Below, piece after piece: positions 43,557 through 50,915 of a stretch of 64,000 nucleotides of DNA. Both the position numbers and the translations under genes were made by a program. The stretch covers positions 992,001 to 1,056,000 of the forward strand of contig NZ_JBJKFD010000001.1 in the NCBI RefSeq assembly GCF_049723905.1, read 5' to 3'. Under the pieces are notes generated by a model, which was not told where the DNA came from, did no database searches, and worked only from the letters and a program-made list of their open reading frames with translations. Position 1 is the stretch's first letter, and each line of letters opens with the position of its first letter. The DNA comes from G963665185 sp049723905 (GTDB lineage Bacteria; Desulfobacterota; Desulfovibrionia; Desulfovibrionales; Desulfovibrionaceae).

Positions 43557-44367
43557 CGCCACCTCCCCTTGAGGCGTGGCCTCCAAGAAAAGGACAAAAA
43601 TCTTGTGCATCCAAAGTGAGCTTTCGCCCGCCCGAGCCTTCCCCGTAAAGGATCAACGGAGGCAGGACAACCACATCGGGACGTCCGTTCTTTACAACCT
43701 GAATGAGTACGGTTTTGGCGACCGATCCCGAGGTTCCATGAACAAAACGTAAGGCCTTGGGTTCAAGACGAAAACCCCTGGCAGCCACGACAAAATCCGA
43801 AAGCCGTCGAGCTGTAAAAACAAAGTAGGCGGATGCTCTATTTTTTAAAACATAGGCCGTAGCGGCCAGAAAATCTACAAGCCCTCCCCCTTCTGTTTCC
43901 GCCAGGGCTTTTTCTCTGTCCAAACGATCCGACGTTTTGCCACTTTCCGGCCTTCTGTAGGGAGGATTACAGACAACAGCATCCATACTTTCCGGACATA
44001 CGTCCTGTCTGGACCGGATATCGCGGACATCACACAACAATGTTTCATGGCCTTCCTGCAACCCCAAAGCTGCAAAATTGCCCTTACAAAAGGCGATCAT
44101 TTCCGGTTGAACATCCAGACTCAGCACCGAGACTGCAGGCTTGCCGTCTGTTGCCTGTTGCTGTGCCATTTGGCGCAACAGACATCCAATGCCGACCACA
44201 CCACACCCCGCCCCGAGGTCGAGTAGCCGTCCCCCTGCAGGCACTTGGGCAAAGCACGACAGCAACAACGCGTCCACAGAAAAACGAAACCCCTTCTCAG
44301 GTTGCTGCAAGCCCCTTGGGAAAAAATCTCTGGCCGATGCAGTTGCGGAAGCGGTGCTGTAACTCAT
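43546..44367 (-). CDS. TrmN6-like SAM-dependent methyltransferase
   Basis: A 273-residue class I methyltransferase. The start ATG overlaps the murJ TGA by 4 nt. SAM-binding motif I is RLLDLGAGCGVVGIGCLL near residue 50, the catalytic NPPY is VVCNPPYRRPESGK near 150, and FRFSVDALLLSCFA precedes, as in TrmN6/YfiC, which methylates N6 of A37 in tRNA-Val. NPPY enzymes include other N-methyltransferases, so target assignment is tentative. Confidence 0.8.
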   Translation of the reverse strand: MSYSTASATASARDFFPRGLQQPEKGFRFSVDALLLSCFAQVPAGGRLLDLGAGCGVVGIGCLLRQMAQQQATDGKPAVSVLSLDVQPEMIAFCKGNFAALGLQEGHETLLCDVRDIRSRQDVCPESMDAVVCNPPYRRPESGKTSDRLDREKALAETEGGGLVDFLAATAYVLKNRASAYFVFTARRLSDFVVAARGFRLEPKALRFVHGTSGSVAKTVLIQVVKNGRPDVVVLPPLILYGEGSGGRKLTLDAQDFCPFLGGHASRGGGDAT

Positions 44368-45911
44368 GCCGCCCCCCGTGCGTGCCCCAGCTTGCGGCGA
44401 ACAGCTCCTACCAACGACCTGGCCTCCCCCATGCGCAAGAGGTATCCAAAAGCCAAATACGCAACACCCCACACAGGGATAAGAGCAAGCGCCCAAATCA
44501 TCCCCCAGTGTGTCGTTTGCCAGGCCCCCACCCCAATGCACAAACTCAGTGCTACAGAAACTGCAATGGTTTTCAGGCTGTGGCCCATAAATTTTCCGGC
44601 ACGCCTGTGAAGCAATGCAAGCAACAACAGAGCATTGAGCCAGCCCGACACGCTTACGGCAAGAGCCAACCCAACATGTGCCATGCTCTGCATCAACACA
44701 TAGCCAAGTCCCACATTGACCAGCATGCACACAAAGGCGATCAGCACCGGAGTTCTGGTGTCTTCCAAGGCATAAAACGCCGAAACAAGAGGACGTACCA
44801 GGGCGATTGCCGGAAGTCCGATGCCATAGGCGACCAAAGCAGCCGAAGTGCTGGCTGCTGCATTTGCAGCAAAGGCCCCACGTTCGAACAAGAGTTGGAT
44901 AATCGGTACGGCAAGAGCAATAAGACCGGCTGTCGAGGGCAACGCGATGAAAATTGTCAGCCCCAGAGCGGAATCCAAAGTCTGGCGGAAATCGTCCATA
45001 GCCTTATCCGCCGCCAGCCGTGAAAGGCTGGGAAGTGCGGCTGTCCCCACGGCAATACCAAAAACACCCAATGGGAACTGAACCAGACGGTCTGCATAGT
45101 ACAGGTAGGAGACCGAGCCCATAGGCAAAAAAGAGGCGAGCAGCGTGGAAAGCACGATGTTGATCTGATAGACCGCTGCACCGAACACGGTAGGCAGCAT
45201 GAGTTTGCCCACCCTTTGTACGCCTTGTTGCTTCCAGCCCCAAGGCCCACGCCAGGAAAAACCACGACTCCGCAAGGCCCGTTGCTGAAAAAGCCACTGC
45301 AATATGCCGCCGGCCAGAACGCCCCAGCTCATGGCAACAGCTACATTGCCCCCCCCCCAGTACCCGGCCAAAGCCGAAACAATAAGTACGATATTGAGAA
45401 CACACGGTGCCAAGGCAGGCATGAGAAAATGCCCCATGGCGTTCAAAATGCCCATGCACAAAGCGACACTGGAGATAAAAAGTATATACGGAAAACAAAT
45501 TTGGATGAGATGAACTGTGAGGCCGAACAAAACTTTGTCGTCCGTAAAACCAGGGGCTATAATCCGTGTCAGCCACGGGGCCAAAAGAACGCCCGCCGCC
45601 ACCAATGCTCCCAAAATACACATGAGCCAGACTTGAACGGAACGTGCCAAGGCAAAGGCAGCCTCATCACCTTCGTCCGTTCGTATCCGGCTGAAGACAG
45701 GAATGAAGGCCATGGTCAGTGACCCTTCACCAAAAAGGCGTCGCAAAAGGTTCGGAACGCGAAAAGCTACAAAAAAAGCGTCCGACCCCAAGCCCGCGCC
45801 AAGAGCAAAGGCTACGACCACATCTCGCAAAAAACCAAGAATACGGGAAAGCAGCGTGGCACCACCCACCACAGCGGCATTGCGCGCCACCTCCCGGGAA
45901 TGACTATTCAA
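44364..45911 (-). CDS. murJ: Lipid II flippase MurJ
   Basis: A 515-residue MOP-superfamily protein with about 14 membrane spans that flips lipid II across the inner membrane. The N-terminus VVGGATLLSRILGFLRDVVV and FFVAFRVPNLLRRLFGEGSL are typical MurJ, and the C-terminal spans keep the usual pattern. It starts at TTG 45911 with GGAG 7 nt upstream. It leads an overlapping operon that includes the split Rad50-like module, a mixture not expected from function. Confidence 0.92.
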   Translation of the reverse strand: MNSHSREVARNAAVVGGATLLSRILGFLRDVVVAFALGAGLGSDAFFVAFRVPNLLRRLFGEGSLTMAFIPVFSRIRTDEGDEAAFALARSVQVWLMCILGALVAAGVLLAPWLTRIIAPGFTDDKVLFGLTVHLIQICFPYILFISSVALCMGILNAMGHFLMPALAPCVLNIVLIVSALAGYWGGGNVAVAMSWGVLAGGILQWLFQQRALRSRGFSWRGPWGWKQQGVQRVGKLMLPTVFGAAVYQINIVLSTLLASFLPMGSVSYLYYADRLVQFPLGVFGIAVGTAALPSLSRLAADKAMDDFRQTLDSALGLTIFIALPSTAGLIALAVPIIQLLFERGAFAANAAASTSAALVAYGIGLPAIALVRPLVSAFYALEDTRTPVLIAFVCMLVNVGLGYVLMQSMAHVGLALAVSVSGWLNALLLLALLHRRAGKFMGHSLKTIAVSVALSLCIGVGAWQTTHWGMIWALALIPVWGVAYLAFGYLLRMGEARSLVGAVRRKLGHARGAA

Positions 45912-46227
45912 AATGATACTCCATCGAGACCTACCAAGTACTGACGAAGAGTATCAATGCCCTTTTCCCCTGTCCAAATCAATCATGCAAACATTTTCCT
46001 ACCGGGCAGGATGCATGTCTGAACGGTTTTTGGTACATCTTATAAGATACTGGTGTAATTACTTGTAGTAATTTTTCCAAATGTCGCTTAGTGGCGATAA
46101 GCTCAAAAAAATGGTCTTTCAAGAAAACCACCCGAAGATGACAAACATCCGGGCCGACTGGTTTATTCTGTAACACTTTGAGCTCATAAAAATGCCGGAT
46201 TGAACCTTTCGGGAGAAAACGTTTGCC
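45912..46227. promoter_or_regulatory. Divergent regulatory region between murJ and the pel-locus hydrolase, with palindromes
   Basis: A 316-bp gap. It holds a 12-bp perfect palindrome ATCTTATAAGAT (46037-46048) and, 8 bp on, AATTAC-TTGTA-GTAATT (46057-46073), possible regulator sites for both directions. A minus-strand frame (45979-46176, GTG start, 65 codons) is open and has a somewhat protein-like composition, but lacks an ATG or a good ribosome site, so I did not call it a gene. Confidence 0.4.
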
Positions 46228-47172
46228 ATGAAGACTCCAATCCTACTTATAGCATGTACATTCACCTTGCTTTTATGCGGCTGCTCCCGCCCCTCCCTGC
46301 CACCGTCGTCGAGCGTAAAGACACCGGATGAAGCCCGACAGCGTGTGACCAGATGGGCCTACTGGCTGCAGCATCCGGATCTTAGCGCTCTGGCTGAATA
46401 CCCTGCCGATCTCGTGGTTATCGACTATTCCTACGATGGCACGGATGCCGGAGCCTTTACCCGCGATTCCATCCGCATGCTGCAGGAAGCAGGTAAAAAG
46501 GTACTTTGCTATTTTTCCATTGGTGAAGCTGAAACATACAGATTCTACTGGAATCAATCATGGGGCAAAACACCGCCCTCTTTTCTCGGCCTGGAAAACC
46601 CCGACTGGCCGGGAAATTATAAAGTCCGTTACTGGCAGCCGCAATGGATAAAGCAGGCTCTTGAGCCCTACATGGATCGCATCCTGGAAGCCGGATTCGA
46701 CGGTGTATATCTGGATATTATAGATGCATATTGGTACTGGCACGAAACCGAAGATATCAGCGTCCGTAAAACAGCGGATGACATGGTTAGCCTTGTGGCC
46801 GACATTGCACGCTACATGCGCGGAAGACATGGAAAAAATTTCATAATCTGCCCACAAAACGCCTTGGGCATCATCAATGATGCATCTCCCAAATACAAAA
46901 AGCTTTATCTTGATACGATAGACATGGTCGGAGTTGAAAGTCTTTTCTTCAACATCTATAGCCTACAAGACCAACAATACAGATTGGGCTTACTTAAAGA
47001 ATTCCACAGACACAATATTCCGACATTAAACATAGAATACATTAACAATTCGCAGTATGCGGAATATCTGAATAAACTCGCTGCAGCCTGTTTCCAAATA
47101 ATTCCTTATCCGGCCGCTCCGGATGCTGCCCTAGATTCGCTCACCCCTGCGGATTGGAGGAGGAAAAAATAA
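46228..47172 (+). CDS. Lipoprotein glycoside hydrolase, PelA hydrolase-domain-like (GH114/GH166)
   Basis: A 314-residue endo-alpha-1,4-polygalactosaminidase-like protein. A signal with lipobox LLLCGC (lipidated Cys near residue 19) anchors it to a membrane. TIM-barrel markers: WAYWLQ at the start, LVVIDYSYDGTD, GKKVLCYFSIGEAETYR, GFDGVYLDIIDAYWYW and FIICPQNALGIIND. In Pseudomonas PelA this hydrolase domain is fused to the deacetylase; here it is a separate lipoprotein 120 bp before pelC. It probably trims or processes Pel polymer in the periplasm. Confidence 0.85.
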   Translation: MKTPILLIACTFTLLLCGCSRPSLPPSSSVKTPDEARQRVTRWAYWLQHPDLSALAEYPADLVVIDYSYDGTDAGAFTRDSIRMLQEAGKKVLCYFSIGEAETYRFYWNQSWGKTPPSFLGLENPDWPGNYKVRYWQPQWIKQALEPYMDRILEAGFDGVYLDIIDAYWYWHETEDISVRKTADDMVSLVADIARYMRGRHGKNFIICPQNALGIINDASPKYKKLYLDTIDMVGVESLFFNIYSLQDQQYRLGLLKEFHRHNIPTLNIEYINNSQYAEYLNKLAAACFQIIPYPAAPDAALDSLTPADWRRKK

Positions 47173-47246
47173 TAGTATTACAAGACGTGTTTTCGGCACA
47201 GTGCACATCTTCTTGCATTGCTTTTTGAGGCACAAAAACAAAATAA

Positions 47247-47277
47247 TTGACTTTCCCCATTGTTGGCCATGTACTAT
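47247..47277 (+). promoter_or_regulatory. Candidate sigma70-type promoter for the pelC-G operon
   Basis: TTGACT (47247-47252) is followed by TACTAT (47272-47277) with a 19-bp spacer, or by TGTACT with 17 bp. It lies ~60 bp before the pelC start and after the separate hydrolase gene, suggesting that the hydrolase and the synthesis genes can be transcribed separately. Untested. Confidence 0.5.
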
Positions 47278-47336
47278 AGTCATCAGAAATAATGCTCACA
47301 AAAAATATATACATTAACATTCAAGGGAGGTCGGGC

Positions 47337-47909
47337 ATGAGGCGCTTATCCTGCATTATCGCCCTCACATTTCTGGCGCTGCTTACCGCATGCACCAATT
47401 CACACAGGGTTAATTACGTGCAAAGCCGTGAAATATCGGCACATAAAAGGTTCGTCGCCGTGCTGCCGCTGGTAAACCTCACTTCGCATCCATTCGCAGG
47501 ACGTATTGTGGGGGATATTCTATCTTCGGAACTTTACGCAGCAACAAGTTTCACGTTCATGGAACGGACGGCAATGGCCGAAAAGATCAAAGGCAAAGAC
47601 GACGACCTGGAATTTGTTATGGACAAAGCCGTAGCCCAAAGGTTGGGACGTGAACTCGGAGTGGATACGGTTGTTTATGGGTCTGTCACAGAATATCGCT
47701 ACAAGCTGGGAATAGACCAGGATCCCGTAGTGGGAATAAATTTACGTCTGTTGGACGTTGGCTCGGGAAAAGTACTTTGGGCCAGCAGTATGTCCAAAAC
47801 CGGCGGGTGTTGGTTCATCTGCGAAGATTCTCTTAACCGGCTGGCGCAGGATGTCTGCGAATCCATGGTAAAAGAAATGGCAGGGGAGTTGGATGGACAA
47901 AAATCCTAG
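47337..47909 (+). CDS. pelC: PelC-like outer-membrane lipoprotein
   Basis: A 190-residue lipoprotein. The ATG at 47337 is set by GGGAGG 6 nt upstream; an earlier ATG in frame lacks one. The signal ends at the lipobox LLTAC (Cys near residue 18). The body FVAVLPLVNLTSHPFAGRIV, LGVDTVVYGSVTEYRYKLG and VLWASSMSKTGGCWF fits the PelC/GNA1162 CsgG-like fold; PelC forms a ring that helps Pel exit. It overlaps pelA by 17 nt. Symbol assigned by context and size. Confidence 0.78.
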   Translation: MRRLSCIIALTFLALLTACTNSHRVNYVQSREISAHKRFVAVLPLVNLTSHPFAGRIVGDILSSELYAATSFTFMERTAMAEKIKGKDDDLEFVMDKAVAQRLGRELGVDTVVYGSVTEYRYKLGIDQDPVVGINLRLLDVGSGKVLWASSMSKTGGCWFICEDSLNRLAQDVCESMVKEMAGELDGQKS

Positions 47910-50004
47910 CCGAATTCACGGCATTTTATTCTTCGGCATATTTATCGCTCTGCTTCTCTGTCTTGCGATTCCATCCCGCGGTACATGCGCCCACAAAACT
48001 TCTCAAGAGGTTTTACGCAACGTCCTTGTGCTTTACGACAGTTCCAACGGCCAGACTGCCTATACCAATAACTTCTTCCACCAAGGTCTGGCCCTGATTT
48101 TCAACTATTACGGCCTCGACTACGAATACCTCGACATAAACAAAACCGCCCTGCCCGATGATGCCCACATGGCACGTTACAGAGCGGTGATTTCCGTTTT
48201 TGAATCCATGTCCATGCGGGATCCTGCCGTGTATTTGAAATGGCTGCTGCACCAAATGGACATGAAACGAAAGGTTCTTGTATTCGGTTGGTTGGGAACG
48301 CAGTATCCAAACGACCAACTTGTGAATCCGGACCTTGCAGCCAAAGTCTACGAACGCTTCGGGCTGCGCTACTTACCCAACAAAACTATCAATAAGTCAC
48401 TTCTTCACTACGATCACAAAGCTACAGGGTACGTGGAATTCGAACGCAACTATCCTATGTTCCCGCCCTTCGATTCCGTGACTCTGGCTCCAATTGAAGG
48501 CAAGGCCCAATTTCTTCTTACTGCCAAGGAACGCAATACCGATTTCGTTACTGCATACATCAGCATCAGCCCTTACGGGGGCTTTGCCCTGGCTGGCAGT
48601 ATTTATTGGATGGACCCGTCCAGTTTCGCCCAAAAATGGTATCTCAATCCCTTTGCATTTTGCAAAGCAGCACTCGGACTCGACGACTTTCCGGCACCCG
48701 ATCCAACCACCATCAGCGGGCTGCGTGCGGCCCTGGCCCACGTTGACGCCGACGGTTTCAGCGGCTTTACCAACATCGATACATCTGCAAACTGCGCTCA
48801 GGTCATGCGGGATGAAGTGTTCAAAAAATACGACTTCCCTACCACTTCTTCCATTATTGCCGCAGAGGTGAATCCTGCGGATATGGGCAATCCCAAGCTT
48901 GTTGAGACAGCCCGTTCCATTTTTGCGCTGCCAAATATTGAACCTGCATCGCACGCCTACACCCACCCCTTTTATTGGGATATGTCCAAAAAGGCAGCTG
49001 ATGAGGATCGTTTTGATGTGGCTGGCGCATACAGCGCACCCGATTACATTTTCAATGCGACCTTGGAAATCAAAGCATCGTGTGCGTATGTCAGCACCCT
49101 TTCTCCTCCAGAAAAACCGTGCAAAGTTATCCTGTGGTCGGGGATGTGCAACCCGACGCGTAAACAGGTGATTATGGCCAACAAGGATGGCCTCCTAAAC
49201 ATGAACGGCGGGGACACTGTTTTTGACCAGGCGCATGACTCGCTCTTTACGGTTTCCGGGCTGTACAAAAAATTGGGGGACCAATACCAGATATATACGG
49301 GCCAAGCGAATGAGAACATCCTGACCAACCTTTGGACCGGTCCGTACTGGGGCTTTAACAACATCATCGAGACAATGATCCGTACCAATACCCCAAGACG
49401 GTTAAAGCCAATCGATATCTACTACCATTTCTACAGTGCGGAAAAAGTGGCCTCGCTCAATGCACTCAAACAGGTCTATGATTGGGTTACAAGCCAACCT
49501 TTGGCACCGGTGTTCACATCACAGTACATCGAAATGGTACTGGGATTCACAACAACCAAAATCCGCAGGATCGAACCAGGAAGCTACGAGGTCTCCAATT
49601 TCGGGAAATGCACAACCATGCGTTTCGCCCCCGACTCACCAGCTCCCGATTTACGGGTCTGCTCCAATGTTGCAGGGTGGGTCCGACGCCAGCAAGGGCT
49701 GTACGTGACCCTTGATGCAGGCACGAACAAGGCACTCATCGTATTCACCGGAGAAGGTGGAAAGGCCCGTCCCTTTGTCCGGCAGGCTACGGGAACAGTG
49801 TCCAACGTCCTTACGTCACAGAACACAATGTCTCTGCATTATAGTGGATGGGGCAATGGCTGGATGGAACTGGCCGGACTCCAACCGAACAAAGAATACA
49901 CATTCAGCGTCGGAGGCAAAGCCGCCAAAAACCGTACAAATAAATACGGCAGACTGCACATAGAAAACGCAACAACCGGAGAAGTCGTTCTGAACCTGAA
50001 ATAA
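47893..50004 (+). CDS. pelA: PelA-like polysaccharide deacetylase (hydrolase domain absent)
   Basis: A 703-residue exported protein (hydrophobic ILFFGIFIALLLCLAIP near the N-terminus). Residues ~41-135 form an alpha/beta domain (RNVLVLYDSSNGQ, ALIFNYYGLDYEYLDI). The central part is the CE-type deacetylase: AALAHVDADGFSGF (metal/catalytic Asp pair) and EPASHAYTHPFYWDM (His-x3-His). Residues ~566-703 are a beta-rich C-terminal domain. PelA deacetylates the GalNAc/GlcNAc polymer in the periplasm. The hydrolase domain of canonical PelA is the separate gene at 46228. Confidence 0.85.
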   Translation: MDKNPSRIHGILFFGIFIALLLCLAIPSRGTCAHKTSQEVLRNVLVLYDSSNGQTAYTNNFFHQGLALIFNYYGLDYEYLDINKTALPDDAHMARYRAVISVFESMSMRDPAVYLKWLLHQMDMKRKVLVFGWLGTQYPNDQLVNPDLAAKVYERFGLRYLPNKTINKSLLHYDHKATGYVEFERNYPMFPPFDSVTLAPIEGKAQFLLTAKERNTDFVTAYISISPYGGFALAGSIYWMDPSSFAQKWYLNPFAFCKAALGLDDFPAPDPTTISGLRAALAHVDADGFSGFTNIDTSANCAQVMRDEVFKKYDFPTTSSIIAAEVNPADMGNPKLVETARSIFALPNIEPASHAYTHPFYWDMSKKAADEDRFDVAGAYSAPDYIFNATLEIKASCAYVSTLSPPEKPCKVILWSGMCNPTRKQVIMANKDGLLNMNGGDTVFDQAHDSLFTVSGLYKKLGDQYQIYTGQANENILTNLWTGPYWGFNNIIETMIRTNTPRRLKPIDIYYHFYSAEKVASLNALKQVYDWVTSQPLAPVFTSQYIEMVLGFTTTKIRRIEPGSYEVSNFGKCTTMRFAPDSPAPDLRVCSNVAGWVRRQQGLYVTLDAGTNKALIVFTGEGGKARPFVRQATGTVSNVLTSQNTMSLHYSGWGNGWMELAGLQPNKEYTFSVGGKAAKNRTNKYGRLHIENATTGEVVLNLK

Positions 50005-50051
50005 CCGGGGCAGGGACGATTGTCCTTGCATGGATGCAGGGAGGTTAATCC

Positions 50052-50915
50052 ATGCGGCAAAACAAACATCTTATTACAGGCGTCTTGTACTTTCTGCTCT
50101 GCTTTTTGTTCTACTCCCCCTGTTCAGCCAAACCGCAAGCAACCCCAGTTCTCCGTAAAGTGCTGGTGCTTTTCGACGGCTCGAAAGGACAGGAGGAAAC
50201 GAAGAACAATCTTTTTTATGATGGTTTTGCCATGGTCTTCAACTATTATGGTCTGGATTTCGACTATTTCGACATTGCCCGTACCAAAGTCCCCGACGAC
50301 ACAACCATGGCGAAGTACAGAGCGGTTGTTACGGTACTCGAGTCCATGTCCGTCCCAGCCCCGTCGATCGAACTCTCATGGATCGCTCATCAGATGGATA
50401 AGGGACGCAAGGTGCTCCTCTTGGGTTTGGAATTCACTACCGCAACAATCAGCCGCCTCTCCTTGGAAAACAAAAAGCAAGCTTCATTGGCCGCATATGA
50501 AATCACCGACTACTGCAGCTGTACACCACTACGTTACGCACCAGATGCTCCTGTGCCGGATATGGGGCTGAGCACAAACGTCATCGGCTGGCTCCGCCCC
50601 CCCCAGGGGCTTTACGTGCATCTCTCAGCTGATGCCAACAGGGCTTTGATAGTCCCTGCCGCAGGCAACACAATACCAACTCCACACATTCACAGGGCTA
50701 CGGGAACCATCAGCAACTTTCATAAGGCCGGTCAACATTTGCGCTTTTCCTACCGGGGCTTCGGTAGCGGATGGATAGAACTGGCAGGGCTTCTTCCCAA
50801 TACCCCATATCGTATCCAGCTGAAAACAGGCGAAATTAAGACATCGACAGATACAAAGGGCCAGCTGCGCATTGAAGACATGGCAACCGGCAACATGGAG
50901 ATACTGCCGCTTTGA
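50052..50915 (+). CDS. Short PelA-like paralogue lacking the deacetylase domain
   Basis: A 287-residue exported protein. Residues ~36-128 match the N-terminal domain of the upstream PelA almost segment by segment (RKVLVLFDGSKGQ; MVFNYYGLDFDYFDI; KYRAVVTVLESMSV; QMDKGRKVLLLG), and residues ~150-287 match its C-terminal domain (RYAPDAPVPDMG; VIGWLRPPQGLYVHL; HRATGTISN; GWIELAGLLPNTPY). The ~430 residues between, including both catalytic motifs, are missing. So it is a tandem duplicate with an internal deletion, probably a non-catalytic structural or scaffold subunit. It overlaps the next gene by 4 nt. Confidence 0.82.
   Translation: MRQNKHLITGVLYFLLCFLFYSPCSAKPQATPVLRKVLVLFDGSKGQEETKNNLFYDGFAMVFNYYGLDFDYFDIARTKVPDDTTMAKYRAVVTVLESMSVPAPSIELSWIAHQMDKGRKVLLLGLEFTTATISRLSLENKKQASLAAYEITDYCSCTPLRYAPDAPVPDMGLSTNVIGWLRPPQGLYVHLSADANRALIVPAAGNTIPTPHIHRATGTISNFHKAGQHLRFSYRGFGSGWIELAGLLPNTPYRIQLKTGEIKTSTDTKGQLRIEDMATGNMEILPL

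Noticed and set aside
45979..46176. Small minus-strand gene (65 codons, GTG start) between murJ and the pel-locus hydrolase
   Set aside because: The composition is partly protein-like but there is no ribosome site or ATG, and the palindromes in the same stretch suggest control DNA. Left as a note in the regulatory-region entry.
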